Source: Nautilus pompilius
Lineage: Eukaryota; Mollusca; Cephalopoda; Nautilida; Nautilidae
NCBI GenBank assembly: GCA_018389105.1
Contig: JACATO010000596.1
Coordinates: forward strand, 970,001 to 1,034,000
Direction of reading: 5' to 3'
Length of the DNA: 64,000 nt
The position numbers and the translations under genes are program-made. Position 1 is the first letter of the stretch, and every line of letters begins with the position of its first letter. Positions 26,201 through 41,200 of this stretch are shown here, piece after piece. The notes below the pieces were generated by a model, which was not told the origin of the DNA, did no database searches, and saw only the letters and a list, made by a program, of their open reading frames with translations.

Positions 26201-29200
26201 ATATGTTCTCTTAATTATCACTGGTCAGACTCTTTCCAGATTTGTTCATTTCTACTTTATAGAATGGCTGTTACCATGACATTGTTTTGTTTTGTTAAAG
26301 GGAAATACAGTAATCAAATCATTTCTTTTTCTACTGTTGGTCAGCTGCTGTATTTACTACCATTGTTTTTTTTACTGATCAGCTGCTGTATACTGTTTGT
26401 CTAGTCAATTTGCATGTTTTAGTAATGCATAATTTTTTTTTTTTGATTAGGTGCTGTATTCATGTTGCCAAGTGTCCCCCAGCTTATGCAGGTACCTTGC
26501 TGACAGTGATCAGCACATGATGCTCTTTATGGACATTTTGATGAGCAGGGTAAAGCTTTACTTTGGAACTGAAAGGGTGTTAAAGACTTGATAAATCTAT
26601 TAAAGATAAACCAACAAATTAGGTGTACATTGCATATTTTATAATCAATGTCACACAATCCATTCAACAACACAGATGCATTTTGGGTTTTGTTACTAGT
26701 GCAAAGTAACCAGGAAATGAGACAACAACACTGAAGATGAAACAAAATTTTAAAAATCTAAATAGCCTCAACATTTATTGACAAAAAGAGTTTAATGTGA
26801 AGTGAATTTTTAAATATGATTTGTGATAAAAATATATCAGTGATTAGATTCTCTGGCTATCAATATTTAATGAACTACAGTTAAAAATTAATTAATACCA
26901 GCTGGTAATAAATGATTTAGTGGATATCCACATAGGAAAGGTATAACTCTTAGATTAAAATGGCAGACACTAAACAAAACTATGCAAGCATTCAGGAAGT
27001 TTGTTTGCTGCTTTGATTCAAAAAAAATTTGATGAGTAAAGTTCAACTTATGCACTGTCATGCAGGGTTTATACTGTAAATGGTGTGGGAATGAAATGCA
27101 TGGGTCTTTCTTTGACATAGAAACTGGATTCCACATACAACTAGGAATATTTTAAGTCTGAAAAAAAAAAAGAAAATTAATTGTTGCTAAGTCAGGTTTT
27201 GGATGAGATAAATATGCATCTTAATACTTCTGAGTAGGAAAAAACTATTTTATTATATCTGGGGTTGTATGGAATCTGAAACAGGTTTCTCTCTGAATAT
27301 TTAAGGAAACATTCCCACAATGCATTGCTACAAAAGCAGTTCCTTGATATCAGTACAATTTTAGGGTCCATTTATCTATCTTGTCAACTGTAATGGTTTT
27401 TCAATTTTATTTATTATTTTTAGAGCTATGTCAGCTTCTGCTGCAATGCATATTGTTTCAGATTGCATGCACCCTCCAATTTAATATGGTAACATTTCTG
27501 GGAATAATATCTATTGTGATTGCATCAAAAGTTTGCAACTCTTTGAAAAAATTGCATATCCACTCTAGGATTTCACATGTTTTAAACTGATAATTAATCT
27601 GTGTAACCATAGCATCATATTCAATTATTCATAACAGCATGATGCATTTTTTGATTTTGAAAAAATGTTAATTAATCAGAAATCTATGCTAGTAAAAGTT
27701 AAATGAAAAATACTGGTAGTTTGACCTTATGTAAACAGCTAAAATTGAGGCTCAGGATTAGAACAAGGGATTAAGCATAGTGGGTTGCATTTGCATCACT
27801 AGTATTTTTACTGTTGGTAAGTTTGGAATAATGTAACTTCTGAAGCAAGTTTTCTATGGAGCTGGTCTAGTATTGAAGGTACATGCTCAGAGCAGCAGAT
27901 GTGCTGCAATACAGTAGTAACCCGTTGAAACGGATTACCACTGTCCTTCCAGCAATATGTACCATTAAAGAGGAATATTTTCTTGGAACAAATATCTTTT
28001 AATCTTAATAGCATTTAGTCAGACAGTCTGTTTATACATACGCACACAAAGTTAGTTAAATTTGTTAATGAGGTCAGAAAATTTGGGCAGCTGCTCCGTT
28101 AGATGTGGTATGCACTGTAGCCATAGGTTCAAACCTTGGAGAATCTATAAAATTTCAGGAGTTCTCCATAAGAAAAATTTAATTTCCACGTTCTATTTGT
28201 CTCTTCTAATATACTGCCAGTGCATTGAATTTCTGGCTAGTTTTTCAAAGTCTTTTTCAGAACATTTAGTAATGATAAAACATTATTTGTTTGACTATAT
28301 TCATTTTGTGTTCATTTTTCCTCTTTCAGATTGAGATTGCTGACATGGAGGTGAATACTGTAGTTGAAATCGTGATTCATACCCTTAGTGCTACCATCAT
28401 ACTACTGCAGTCACTGCCCCTAGTGTGAGTGTGTCAGGGTTCTGTAAACAGTAACCAAGCTTTTTAAACAAAGTAGCAGACACAGCATAAATTCTCTTGT
28501 GCAAAGCTGATTCTTGTATTAAAGTTAGGTTTATTAACAAAATTTTAATCTTTCCTCACTGGAGAATGGAATCGGTTTGGTACTATACACCTCGGCTGTT
28601 CCTTTCACATCTCAGCCCCTTCAATGGAATATTTCCTTACAATCTGTTTTAGTCCAAGTTTCCTGCTCTTTTCCTACATCCATTTTTTTTTCCTTGCCTA
28701 GTACCCCCAATCAAAGATTTTACATAATTGTCATTAGAAAGGCTTATTTGTGTGTCAAACCTCAACTCTTCCTCATTAGATATTGTTAACAGTTGGAAAT
28801 CAATTATTTTAGCCTCTTCACTGATCTGTTTGTTTATTTTTAAATCTTGGAATGCATTTGTAGTGGAATATAACTTTAACATTCCAAATGACTCTACCAC
28901 CTACAATCAAACATTTGATGTTGTGTAATAGTAGTGCTCAACAATGAAGGATTTGTTAGCTAAGAGGTGTATTTATGAGAGAGCCCCTTCTTGCTATATT
29001 GGCGACCTCGGCATGATTAACAATGAAAATAGCGAGGCAATTTATTATGGCATTGAAGGCAGCTATTCTACATACAGTCAAACTAGTGGATATCAGAGAC
29101 TAGTTACCTCTGCCAATAGCTACAGTCAGCCTACTTAAACTGTACATGCATCTCAGCAACAGGTTTATCAACAGCCTCAGACTTACCAGCTTTCACACCA

Positions 29201-32200
29201 GCCATATCAGACATAACATCACAACATGCAGTTTATCAGGTGCTGACTCCAGCCATCTGTGGCATATTGGACACAAGTACAACAGCCTGGGACAATTTTG
29301 CAAGCACCAGCAAACAGCTACCATGATCAGCGTAACCTCAATGATCATTGCAAATGCCACAACTGAAACCATTTGATGTAGATTCCATTGCAACCATCTC
29401 AGACCTAACAAGCTATGTACAGTGGTTGAAATATACTATGCAAAGAGTTCAGTCAGCACCAACACACAAATAAAAATCTACAAAACTCACATCAGTAGAC
29501 CTGCGGTTAACACAATTCATTATGCAGACCACTCTGACCTGTTCAAGGTCATTAATCTTGCTCACAAACATTTTATTAGTGACATCAACAGTTGCACAGG
29601 CAGTGTCGTGTCAGCATCAACAGGAGAGACACCTGCATCAATTTTAATTTCATGACAACCCAAACCTCTGCTGTCAACAGTATAGTCAGCAGTATCCACA
29701 ACAGACTCAACACCTACAATGGCATTGTAAAAATTGATTGATTGTATGATGCATTCTGGACATGTTTATTGGTCTAAACAATTAGTTTTCTATATCGTCT
29801 GCAATTCATTTTTTCTTCGTGTCACAACATTTGGTGTTGTGTAATACTAGTGTTGTATGATAGGTATGAAAATGAGGGATTTTCTGGTTGATTTCCTGTT
29901 AACAACTCTTGGAACTAAGCTTGGAGCATATAAGTGTTTTGGCACTGGTTAAGTAAAGAGAGAAAAAGGAGATAGGGAGGGAGAGAGAGATAAGATTAGC
30001 CTACAGTCCTTGCCAACCAAGAGGTGTACTTGTAAGAGAGATCCCACCCTTCTCACTAAACATTAAAATAATTTGTCTGATGTCTCTGGAAGCTACCATG
30101 TTTATACTGGGAATTTCTGTTGAAAAAAATTACTAATGCTAAATAATTTTTAAAGTATCTGTTCATACATTTCAGATTGAAGAATTCTTCTGACCAAATT
30201 GTTTCTTTTTTCTTGGAGTCTCAGATTGCCAGCCATACTGTAAGTTTACTCTTTCATCTTGTTGACATCAGACTCATAATTGGCTCAGTTTGTTGTTATT
30301 TCTGTTTTTTTTCATTACCCCTTCATTTACTAGCGCTGCTGCTTTTCACTGACTCTTTTGTCTACTAATGCTACTGTAGGAAGATAACCTAGCAAATTTA
30401 CTATATTGGAAGTTTTTAGGAATAGCCATTAATGAGACCATAATGTTAACAATAGTGTGTGTACATATACAATTACTATGTGCAACTATTTCTTTTTCAC
30501 CCTCAGTAAATTCCGAGACATCTCTCCTTTTATCTATTAATGGATGAAGGGTTAAAAAGTAAAAAAGAATTCACAGCACCTATATAACATTTCTGTTACT
30601 ACTTTTTAAACTATTGATAAATCTCTTTGAAACATAATTTGTTGTATTTTGATATTTTCTTTCATAGCAATCAGTGCACTGTCTTTAATTAATTTTTTTT
30701 TTTAGTCATAACAAAGGAAATAATCTGTAAGGATTCTGTTCAGCATATCTATCAACTTCAATTGTCAACTTGGAAGAAACATTAGGTAAAATAAAAAAGA
30801 AAAGAACTTTAAAATCTATTTAAAGTTCTTTCCTTTTTTATTTTACATCTATGAAGATACTGATCCTAGTTTTAAAATTTTTTAGGCTGCTGCAGCTCTG
30901 CTGTTCAGTCAGCTGCTGTACTGTGGAGTGACTGTGGCCGTCCCACCAGATGATATGGTTTCAGCCGCCCTCTCAGTTTTTACCGACCTCTCAGAAGTAT
31001 GTATAATTGATGTTGCTGCACTTCTCTGCTCTGTAGTCATGTCATGCTAAATATTTGTACTTTTTCATCTACTTCTTTCAGATATGCACCCGGTGTCCTT
31101 TTGACAATGGAGTTTTGGATGGCCTGCTTCTCTTACTGTGTGAGTTTCTTTCTCAGGTAAATACTTTATACTCGACATTGTTTCATCTTGATTTACTTCT
31201 TACATTGTGTAATGTATTTTAGGTTCATACTACAGACATTCATCTGAAACCCAGGGACTTGATATCATTTCTGTTTTGCTGTTTCACTTGGGTTTCATTT
31301 GAACATCCCTAGTAGATTGTTGTGCTGTATTCAAGCAGATATGGTTCTGACAGTTTCTCTCTAGATTAAACATTAAAAATGCTTTTCTTTGTTTTTGCAT
31401 TGTATTGACTTTATAGTGATTACATGTATGGATATAATGTGTATAAATTGTACCAAATGCTGACAGTTTTTGCCAGTGGTATTGAGTTTGATTCGGCACA
31501 ATTTTTTTTAAAAGGGAAATGTTCCTGTAGCCCAGATGTACATGGACTCAAATGTTTGGTACCTTTTGTGGCATCGTACAGCTCAGGCTGTGCAGGTGAT
31601 CAACCCGCAGACAGAACTGCCCATACATGACATTGAGACAGCTCGAGATGCTGACAAGGGCTTCTTTTCTCCAGATTGGTCCCTTGTCTCGCCACAGGGA
31701 CTTGGAGCTCTCTTACAGTTGGCAGTCATTCTGTTCACAAAGGTTAGTCTCATATCAGCAGCAGCAGCCTTGAACCACTAAAAGAATTCTGAAGGAACCA
31801 ATGAAGTAATGTGAATACTGGATAAGTTACAAAACGCCCCTTCCTCTTTTTTTGTGAGCTTTGAGATTATAAAAATTAGTTAAACAATGTCTTTGAATTT
31901 AAAACTACCAAAAACAACAACTTTTTTTTTCTATCTCCACTGCAGGAGACTTACTAACATAAACTATTAATCCTTCCTTTCATTGGTGATTAGTTCATAG
32001 AGCAGATGGCCATTCTGTACTTGGTTTGATTTGTTTGCAAGGTTTAAAGGAAACTTCTGACTAATCAAACGCTCATAACTTTGCTTGCTTATTGTGCTCA
32101 TTTAAATCATGTGGGAGTTTCATTTAAACAAATTTTTTTTAAATGTTGAATATTCTAGAAACAAAACCTGATTACTTCAGCTTCAGAAACACAAGGATGA

Positions 32201-35200
32201 AAACAGCTAGGAAGGGGGTGTGTAGATTTATTGACAATGCTTGCTTTAATAAATACAAACATATATCATTGTGACAAACAGCTTTGAAAAGTTGTACACT
32301 TTGAAGTCTGATTTTTTTTATGAAAAAACCTAAAAAAAAACTTAATTGAAAAAATAAAGCAGAAGTAAATCACTACATCTATAAGGATATTATCTGGAGT
32401 ATGTAGGGAAAAATTCATTCTACTGTCTGAAAAATACAGAATGCTTAAAAGTTAGAACTGCTTTAAAGAAAGACTAGATCAGTGTCCAGCGTATTATTTA
32501 CTTATTTGAAAAATGTATATATGTAATTGCTTACTTTTTTTATTACTGCATTGTGACTCTGGGCACATAAATGCTTCTGTCCATTCCTATTTATTTGGAC
32601 TATTATTTCCATTACTTTTTTTTTTTCCAGCTCACACAAGAGTGCATTGCATATCTGTCCAGCCCTGAAGATGTCACTTTGCTGACTCTTGTTCATTTGC
32701 TTGACCCACAATTTCTGAGTGTCCTATCCAGAAGGTAATGTTGATTGATACAAAACTAATACAATTTTGTTAGCCTCTTCAAGATAGATGGAGAAAGGTT
32801 AAGAATTAAAACCAACAGCTATGGAGCTTAAGATTTTACGTACCAGTCAGGTCTGCAATGTAGAAGCACCAGTCAGCTGATTAAAGTGAGAATCCTTTGC
32901 TATCTTTGTAGTGTGAATAAACAAAGGTCCAATCTAGTCACCGATGTCATTCTCCAGGTGACCCAGCTGTTTTGCTTTCCATTTGCCATGGATACCAATG
33001 AGGATGTTTCATCAGAAATACTTAGGTAAGATCTGTTATGCAGTATTATCTCCTAAGAAAATTCATTTGTTTTTTTTTTTGCTGCCAAGTTTAATGGATA
33101 AAGAGATAGATATATATACACTGTGTATTCACAATAGATAAACACACCACCATCCAGGTCTGTCTTTATGTTCATGAATGGATTGTTTTACATTTTTTTA
33201 AATCAGCTAATCTGAATGATTCATTGCTGGATTCTAACCCATAAGATCTAGAACATTAGATGTCTGTGAAAGTTCTCATAGAAATTTCAGAAACAAAGTA
33301 AAGAATGGCAGCAAAGATGTGAACACATGCTGAGTAAGAATAGAGGGAGCTTTCTTGTGTATGTTTTTTTTAGGAACTAGTAGGGGTTTGAGTGAGATTT
33401 GGAAGTAAATGCAAAGTAAAACTGACTGTTTTTAAGATCTGTATTGAATTTTTATGCTGAGGATCTGTATTGAGAAAATCAGTGTACAAAGGGGCTGTTC
33501 TAAGCAGTCTTATGGTTTTTTTGTTGTTTTTTTTGCTGGTAGTTCAGAAAACTTTCACAATGTAGCACTACAAAACACTCAGCGATGGTCATCAAACGGT
33601 TCCAAATGTTTAGCTATAAAATCAGTATGACAAATTAACTAAATCATTAGAAGAAAAGAAAATATGGAACTTTCCAGAGAGAAATTGCATTAAAAAAACT
33701 TGTTCAAAAAATGTGCAATTGCTAAAGAGTTTGTCTTGAATCAGCTTTTGAAGATTGACAGATATTTTATCAACTTCTGCTTATAGGCAATTATAAGGTT
33801 TCACAGCAGTGCATTGTGGGAAGATTATTCCAAATTAGCAGCAGTTAGAAACCAGAACGAGGTTGCACACATGGCTCCTTTAAAACTTAAATATTTATGC
33901 ACAGACCTGATTCTGTGAACTACAAGTACCAGCATTATCATTATTACAGTAAAAAGTATTGAGGCTTGTGCTTTTTAACCTTTCAAATGTTCATTTTCTT
34001 AAAAGTCTGAAAAACAGAACAATCAAAAATATATTCATAGTTTAATCTTTTAGTGCAATTCAACCTGCAGTGAGTGAAGGACGAAGTAGTCTGCCCTTGT
34101 TGCTCCAATCCCTGCCTGATAGTGGGAAAATTGCTCCATGAATTGTATCTAATTAAATAAAATTACTATATCTGAACAGTTTTTTGATAATTAAGCATAA
34201 TATATTTACAACATATGAAGATCAAAAATTTATCATCAGTACATGATTTTGGGAAAGAAATTTTAATAATTTGTTTTATCAGACTGATGCCGGACACCAG
34301 CCACTACCTTATTACCCATTTGGGCAAATATGTTGGGATTTTCTTGACGGTAGACAGGAACAATTTATAAAAACCTCTGTTAATACTTATAAGTGAGATA
34401 AACTTTCTCTTCATATTCTTTGAAATACAGACATGTCTACATGTTATCTTGGGAGAGAAAGGTCATATAAAATAATAGACACACACTGTTCTATTCATGG
34501 CTAAAAAACTGGAATAAAATATGTAGTGCTGTATATAGTTTTAAAAATGATAGTGACTTGTCTTTATATGTTTATAGACATCACTGTTTTACAAGGTAAC
34601 AGCATAAATTTTCACTGCACTGTACAATGATACAATTTTAAAATTATAGCACAGACTTGGTTTTAACTATAAACAACAGTGAACCTAATGTGAAAAAATT
34701 TGAGTAGGATGAAACTAAGCCACTTACTATCATCATCTTTTACCTTCCAGCTGCCTGGTCACACTTACTTTACTGCCCCGGCTGCTGTTTGCTTGTGTGC
34801 ATTATCTGGATGTGGATCAGTTGTCAATGCCATTGGCTTTGATGTCCCGACTAGTTCTTAGCAGTCAGCAATTTGTGAGCCAATTTGCAGATGCTATTAC
34901 TGAAATGAAGGTAGGTTCCAGTGCAGTGACTCAACCATTACCATCCAAAACTGAAGGATTCTTGCAAAGTACATGCTGGAAATATCTTGTTTTAATGTTA
35001 CGATGCATACCCTTTAAAAGGAACTATGTTACGCAACAGCAAGAGTGAAACCAACCAACAAACAACAAACACTAATGACTTAACTTCCAAAAAATATATT
35101 ATACCCAACAGTGATATTACAATCCTATCACGGACAGTTAATAACAGATCCAGATATATGTTACTCACAGGTATACCCAGCAGTGATATTATTACAATCC

Positions 35201-38200
35201 TATCATGGACAGTTAATAGTTAGATCCAGATATATGTTACTCACAGGTAACTAAACTCAATTCAACACTGTAATACAATAAATAGGGTAGCCAATACAAA
35301 AATTTATCTGAAGTTTCTGACAGTCAAAGCTCCTCTGGATATGGTCCCTCTGGTTGCTTGGTTGGTTGGGAAATCTGTTGTCTTCTATCTTATTTTGAAC
35401 GTCCGTTACGCGTACTGCTTGATATTCACTTGTGGGTTAACAGTTCTTCCAAGAAAGGGTCTGGTAGGTCTTCTGCTGAGAAAGGGTCCGGTAGGTCTTC
35501 TTATATAGAGGATCATTTGCATGACAACCAACGTAGATGGACAGAGGTCAGTGTACCTGGTTAACACCTACAAAGTGTTATTGGCAGGACAATGGACATA
35601 GCTGGACTGAGGTTAGTGTATCCGGTCAACATTTATAAAAGATCACTGACACAACGATGACCAGACCCAGCCTCCCAGTGTCCAGGCACCACAATAACAA
35701 AGAGTCCCACCAGAATTTCCTATCATTCACACACAAACCAGTTTCATGATAAAAATAAATTTTAAAAAAATCACACACACACATCCAGGCTGGTAACATT
35801 GATAAAAAAGGTTATGGACAATTGTGAGAAACACCTGTAGACTCCCTATTAGAAAGATTAAGAGAAAAAGATAGACACCAACACCTAAGGAATACATACG
35901 ATTAAAATTTCTATCCAAGGTAATCTCAGTTTACACTACTGGTTCATATCTCTCTTCCTGAGAACCTGAACAGATTTACAATGTTTCAGACTAAACGAAG
36001 GTGCCCCAGAAATCACAATTCCAACCTTCAGCATCATATCAAAGTGCTTTTATTGTTTCTAAGCATGTGAGTGAATGTCTTTTTTTTTTTAAGTAGCTAC
36101 TGATGCTGGATGATGTAACACTATAGCAGCTTTAGATCTCATTATACTCGAGACAACTTATTACAGCACTATATTGTGGACATTGAAGAAAAAAGTTTAT
36201 GTACAGTTTGTGCTTTCAGTAATTATTAGTAAGATTCTTTTTTAACTAACAGAAGGATGGATATGACTGTCTTTAGAAATATATAGAAAAACTAAGAATC
36301 TTTACAATTCTGATTTACTTCATAGCTTTGAATTAATTTATCATAAAATTTATGTTTTTTTATTTATCAGTGTTGGGTACATAATACTTGAGTTAGCTTA
36401 CTGCTTTGCTGTTTCTCTTCACATTTAATTGCAATTCCTTTTTACAAATCGTTAAACCTATTTAATTTTCCTTCACCAATTTCTTTCATGTGCTTCAGTT
36501 TGAGGTAAGTAATTACTTTTATTTCTTTCATGTTGTTTGGTACAATTGATTAATTAGTACAGTATAAATTCATCAATAAATGAGTCTTATAATCACGGTC
36601 ATTGATGTAAATGAGCAATGCAATATATGCTGGCTTGCTTCTGTTTACTTCATAAAATCTTATATAAGTGCTTCTGTACTCCTTTTTCCTTTTTGTATTT
36701 ACTTGCTTACTACTAATGGCTTGAACCTATCTGCAGCTTTCCAATCAATCTGATGGACAGTAACCATCTGGGATCCTTTAAGAACACTGCATAGAGGCCC
36801 AGATCTGCAAAGAGCAATGGCTATCTAGTCTTAGTCTTGACATATAATTGTGTTTATTTTGTACAGAGATTAAGAGTCAGTGTACCAGAAAGGTCAAGGG
36901 ACCTTGGACTTTATGGATGAGATTTGTGTTTACACTAAATATTGATAAATTTTAAACTGAAGAACAAAGAAAAGCGACGATTTTAAAATGACAGTTACAC
37001 CTTTCCACCCTACTTTACTTGCAGGTGGATGGAACAAACTTTACTACTCAATGTATTTCTGTTGTTTGTTTGTTTTTTTAAAAAAAAACAAATTTAGATG
37101 CTGTTTCTACTAATAATTTCCAAGTTTTTTATTATTATCATTGTTATTATTTTTTAAATATGCCTAGGCTGTACCATTTTTACAAAAAGCTGTCCAGCCA
37201 CCCAGCCCTACATCCACTGTGTGTGACACCCTGACTCTATGCAGTCATCTGGTACGAAGTTCATGTGATCATGAGTCTCTTGTTGATGCCGTCCTCCAAG
37301 GAAACAAAGGTGAGATATAAAATATTTTTTGGTGTGTTTTTATTTTCTTTTTTTGCTGGTATCTTTAAAATTATTAAAAGTTAGATTGTAAGACTAGATT
37401 TGTGATGTTCCAAAATAATTATACATTATCATGTAGTTTTAAAAACTTCATGCCTTTCTTAAAAACTATCTTTCTCACAATGATTTTGAAGCATTTCTCA
37501 TTCTAGAAGCTTTTGTTGTTGTTATTATTATTATTGTTGTACTATGCTTGATTTTTAGTTATTTACTTGGTATGCCTTTTATCCAGGTGACTACAACCTG
37601 CTTGGTGATCTTTTGTCTCACGAAAATCCTACCATTAAATCTCGAATTTGCAGTTTACTTGGGAACTTGATGAAACATACTGACCGTCTTTACACTGTTT
37701 TTAATGAAAGGTTGGTTATTTATTTTAAAATAGTCAAAGATTATATTATAGAAATGATGCTTGAAAATGTTTTTAATAATTCATTCCAGTTTGCTTAAAT
37801 GTGTCACTGTTTAGCTGTGTGATGGATGGCCTGCCTGACTGGAGGTTCTCACAATGCTGCAGAAACTCTCTCCCTAAGTTTTCCAGGGGTCAGCAATGTT
37901 TCCCTCACATTCCTGGGTGTGTCTATGTATCTAATCTATTATAAGTCGCATGCTTAACTTGTTTTTGTTTTCATGTTTGTTAACCCTCTCACTGACTGAA
38001 ACTGCTAAGGGACCCTTCTGAATTTGTACTAAACTCTTTTAACAGGACTGCTACTCATTATAACACTTCCAGTTTTATCATATCAGAAATATTCTGGCTT
38101 AATTTAAAATATTTTTAAAATCAAGAACAAAACCAGAATATTCCAAGTTTGGTAATATGAGATAATGTACTGTCATTCCAGATTGTGAGCCCACTATATG

Positions 38201-41200
38201 AAAACACTGTTGTTGCATTTTCACACTTTTTGTCAACCAGCAAAAATTCAAATGAACCACATATCAGAACATATTACTAATTGTAATGTGAATGATGACT
38301 AACGTAGTTTGAGATTCTGTTCAGTAACTTTTCAAAATTTGCTCAATCTCCCCATTTTTCTTTCATGTAGTTCCATAGCTGAAGGACATAGGTTTGACTT
38401 ATATCTTTGACACTTCAATCTAGTTTATCCATAATTTTAAAGAGGTTCAAATCTGGAGATTGAGGATGGGGTTAGTTCCAGTTTTTCCTAGCAGGGTATT
38501 ATGTATTAACCTCAGATTGTAAACCACATCATATATCAACAAATGGTACCCTGAAGAAATTGTGTGGTGTTGCAGAACATTGTGATATATCTCTCTTTTG
38601 GAGAATCTCATCAATTTTTAAGAAGTTACCAGCCAAATAACTAGCAAAACAACTCGGTATTTTTTTTACCAACATGCTTAACTGTAGAGAAGATGCACCT
38701 CTCCTCATACTTATCTCTGATCTCTCTTCTAATATTCTATTGATCTACATTGTACAGAACCAAATTTACATTCCTGCTCACATCCAACCACAATATATAG
38801 TTCTGATGTTGTTTAACCCAGGCAGACACTTTTTTGCTTCTGACCACATTTAAGCAAGGGACTTACTACTTCTAGCTGCTATTCAGCCAATCAATTAAGC
38901 TTCTCTTAACAATCTATCATGATAGATGTTGAAATGCTGATTGTAGAGGAATTGTCGTTAACAGTTTATTGGCAACCTGTCAAGAAAGGGTTTGCTCTAA
39001 ACCTTCAAACCAGCACTTATCCCCTGTTCCATGGCTTTTTTTTTATTCCTTGGCCCATGGCTGAGTCTGTAAATATTTGTTTGCACACCACCATGTGTAA
39101 CTCCAACTTCCTCTGCTTTCTTTTGGAAGTTTGAAAGCTTATGATGGGCAATGATGTAAAGCTTTGTTTCTTATTGAATTTTATTTGTTGGTGCCATTTT
39201 CATTTGCCAATCAAAGCAATAATGAGGTCCATTAACATTATACAAAAACATAGTATAAGCTAAAAATAATTCATATTAGTAGTAGAAAACAATATTGGAT
39301 GAACACAATAACATTATTTTTTCAATATTACTCAATTTAACATGAAAAGAAATAATATTTTGCATCTAATTATGCAGAAAGCCTGAAATAATAACAATGT
39401 CACAATTGATGGTTCATTGTTTTAATGTGGTTAATCACATTTTAATGGCCTTTTCTGGAATAATACGTATATTAACGATAAATGTGCTAAAAAGAAGATA
39501 ACTTATTTTCAAGTTGCTTATAATTTTGACAGCAGTTGTGTATTAGAGAAAATATTGACAGATTTTGTACTGTGTTAATGTGTCAATAATTGATTACCAA
39601 TATTAATGCCACTTTCAGACAAGGCATTATTATTCTTTAATACAAAAATTAATAAAAGCACCAATATATTTTTATCATAATCTTTACAAATTTTAAAATC
39701 TGCATAAATATTCTTAAAAGAACACAGTAAATTCTTTAATTTACTTTGATACATAGAACCAAGAAGTTTCTAATAGAAAAGGATTTTTAGTCACCGTGTT
39801 GTTTTATTTCCCCTGTTTCTGTTAATTTTATGTTATAATTGAAGAATAAACAAAAACACCAATTTAAATTGGATCCAGCCAGATAGCAGTTTGTACACAA
39901 CACTCCTGCCTTGACCTTCGGCTAAAGATAGCAGAGTTGACGGTCTCATTAGGCTTTCTCCAAACCTAAGTGTGATATCCAGATGTGAATTGTTCAAATC
40001 TTCAGTCATAAAACATGAGTACACACTACCAATACTCAAGGGTCTTACCAGATGTTCTCTGACCAAACCTTTTGAAGCATTTTCCTTTTGGACAGAAGGG
40101 TTTTTTTTTTTACACGCTATGCTCTCAATACAGCCAGGTCACTGACATGATGATGGACTGTTTTTAAAGGCCGAGTATCAAAAATATCTTAAATGATGAA
40201 CGCAGATGTGGTGAGTAATGGCATGTTCTTGCTGTGTGTCACTGTTAAAAGTCTTCCGGGTCATTTTTCCAAAGCACTGACATTAGTCTCACTGAGCTTC
40301 AGAACAATATTAGCTGCAGATCTTTGACATTATTTTCACACTCTGAATGACCTACAAGCAAGATAACATTGAGTAATTGGAGAAATATTGGGGCATGATG
40401 ACAGTGCACACTGGTTATCTGCCTACTTAGACATTCCATTTATACGTAATCACACCTGACATATTTAAATTTTGGTCAGGTATATTCATTTATGGGGATG
40501 GCCAAATTAATTGGCAGGATACACTATATTTCCAACATTATCTCATATATACTTAATTTTAGGTTCTGCTTTGGTACTAGCACACACCCCCATCCCATTT
40601 TGAAACCTTTCAGGGCTTTATTTAATGTAAACTTTGACAAATTTTGATGTATTATTGTTTTTCTCTTTCTAGGGTCAAATTATTTCAAGAACTGTTGAAA
40701 TGCCTGGAGCATGATGACCCAAATGTGAGAAAGGTAAAGCTAATTAAACTACCCTTTTGTCTCCTAAATCATTCAATTCAAGGTAAATAAATAACTTGCA
40801 ATATTTAAAGCACTAATAATGTTTATGCTTAGAGAAAAGTTTAAGTTGTGTAGCTGATCATATCTGAACAATGACTGTTGAACAAACAGGCTCATTCTTA
40901 TTTTCATGTTGATAATTTGTTATGTATTTAATAGAGTAGGTAAAATGTTAACCCACCTCTTCTATTCAATTTTCAGAGTGTCACGTATGCTGTTGGCAAT
41001 GCAGCCTTTCACCACAATTTGCTTCATCCCAAATTGGTTCCTTCTGTTCCCATTTTAGCAAAACTGTTAAAAGATCCTGTCAACAAAACCAGAGCTAATG
41101 CTGCAAGTAAGTTCTGGTAAAGTGCTCCATATATATCTGTATCCTTTTCTTATTTGATTTCTTGATAACCATATGCAACATCAGGATGTCAATCAAATTA

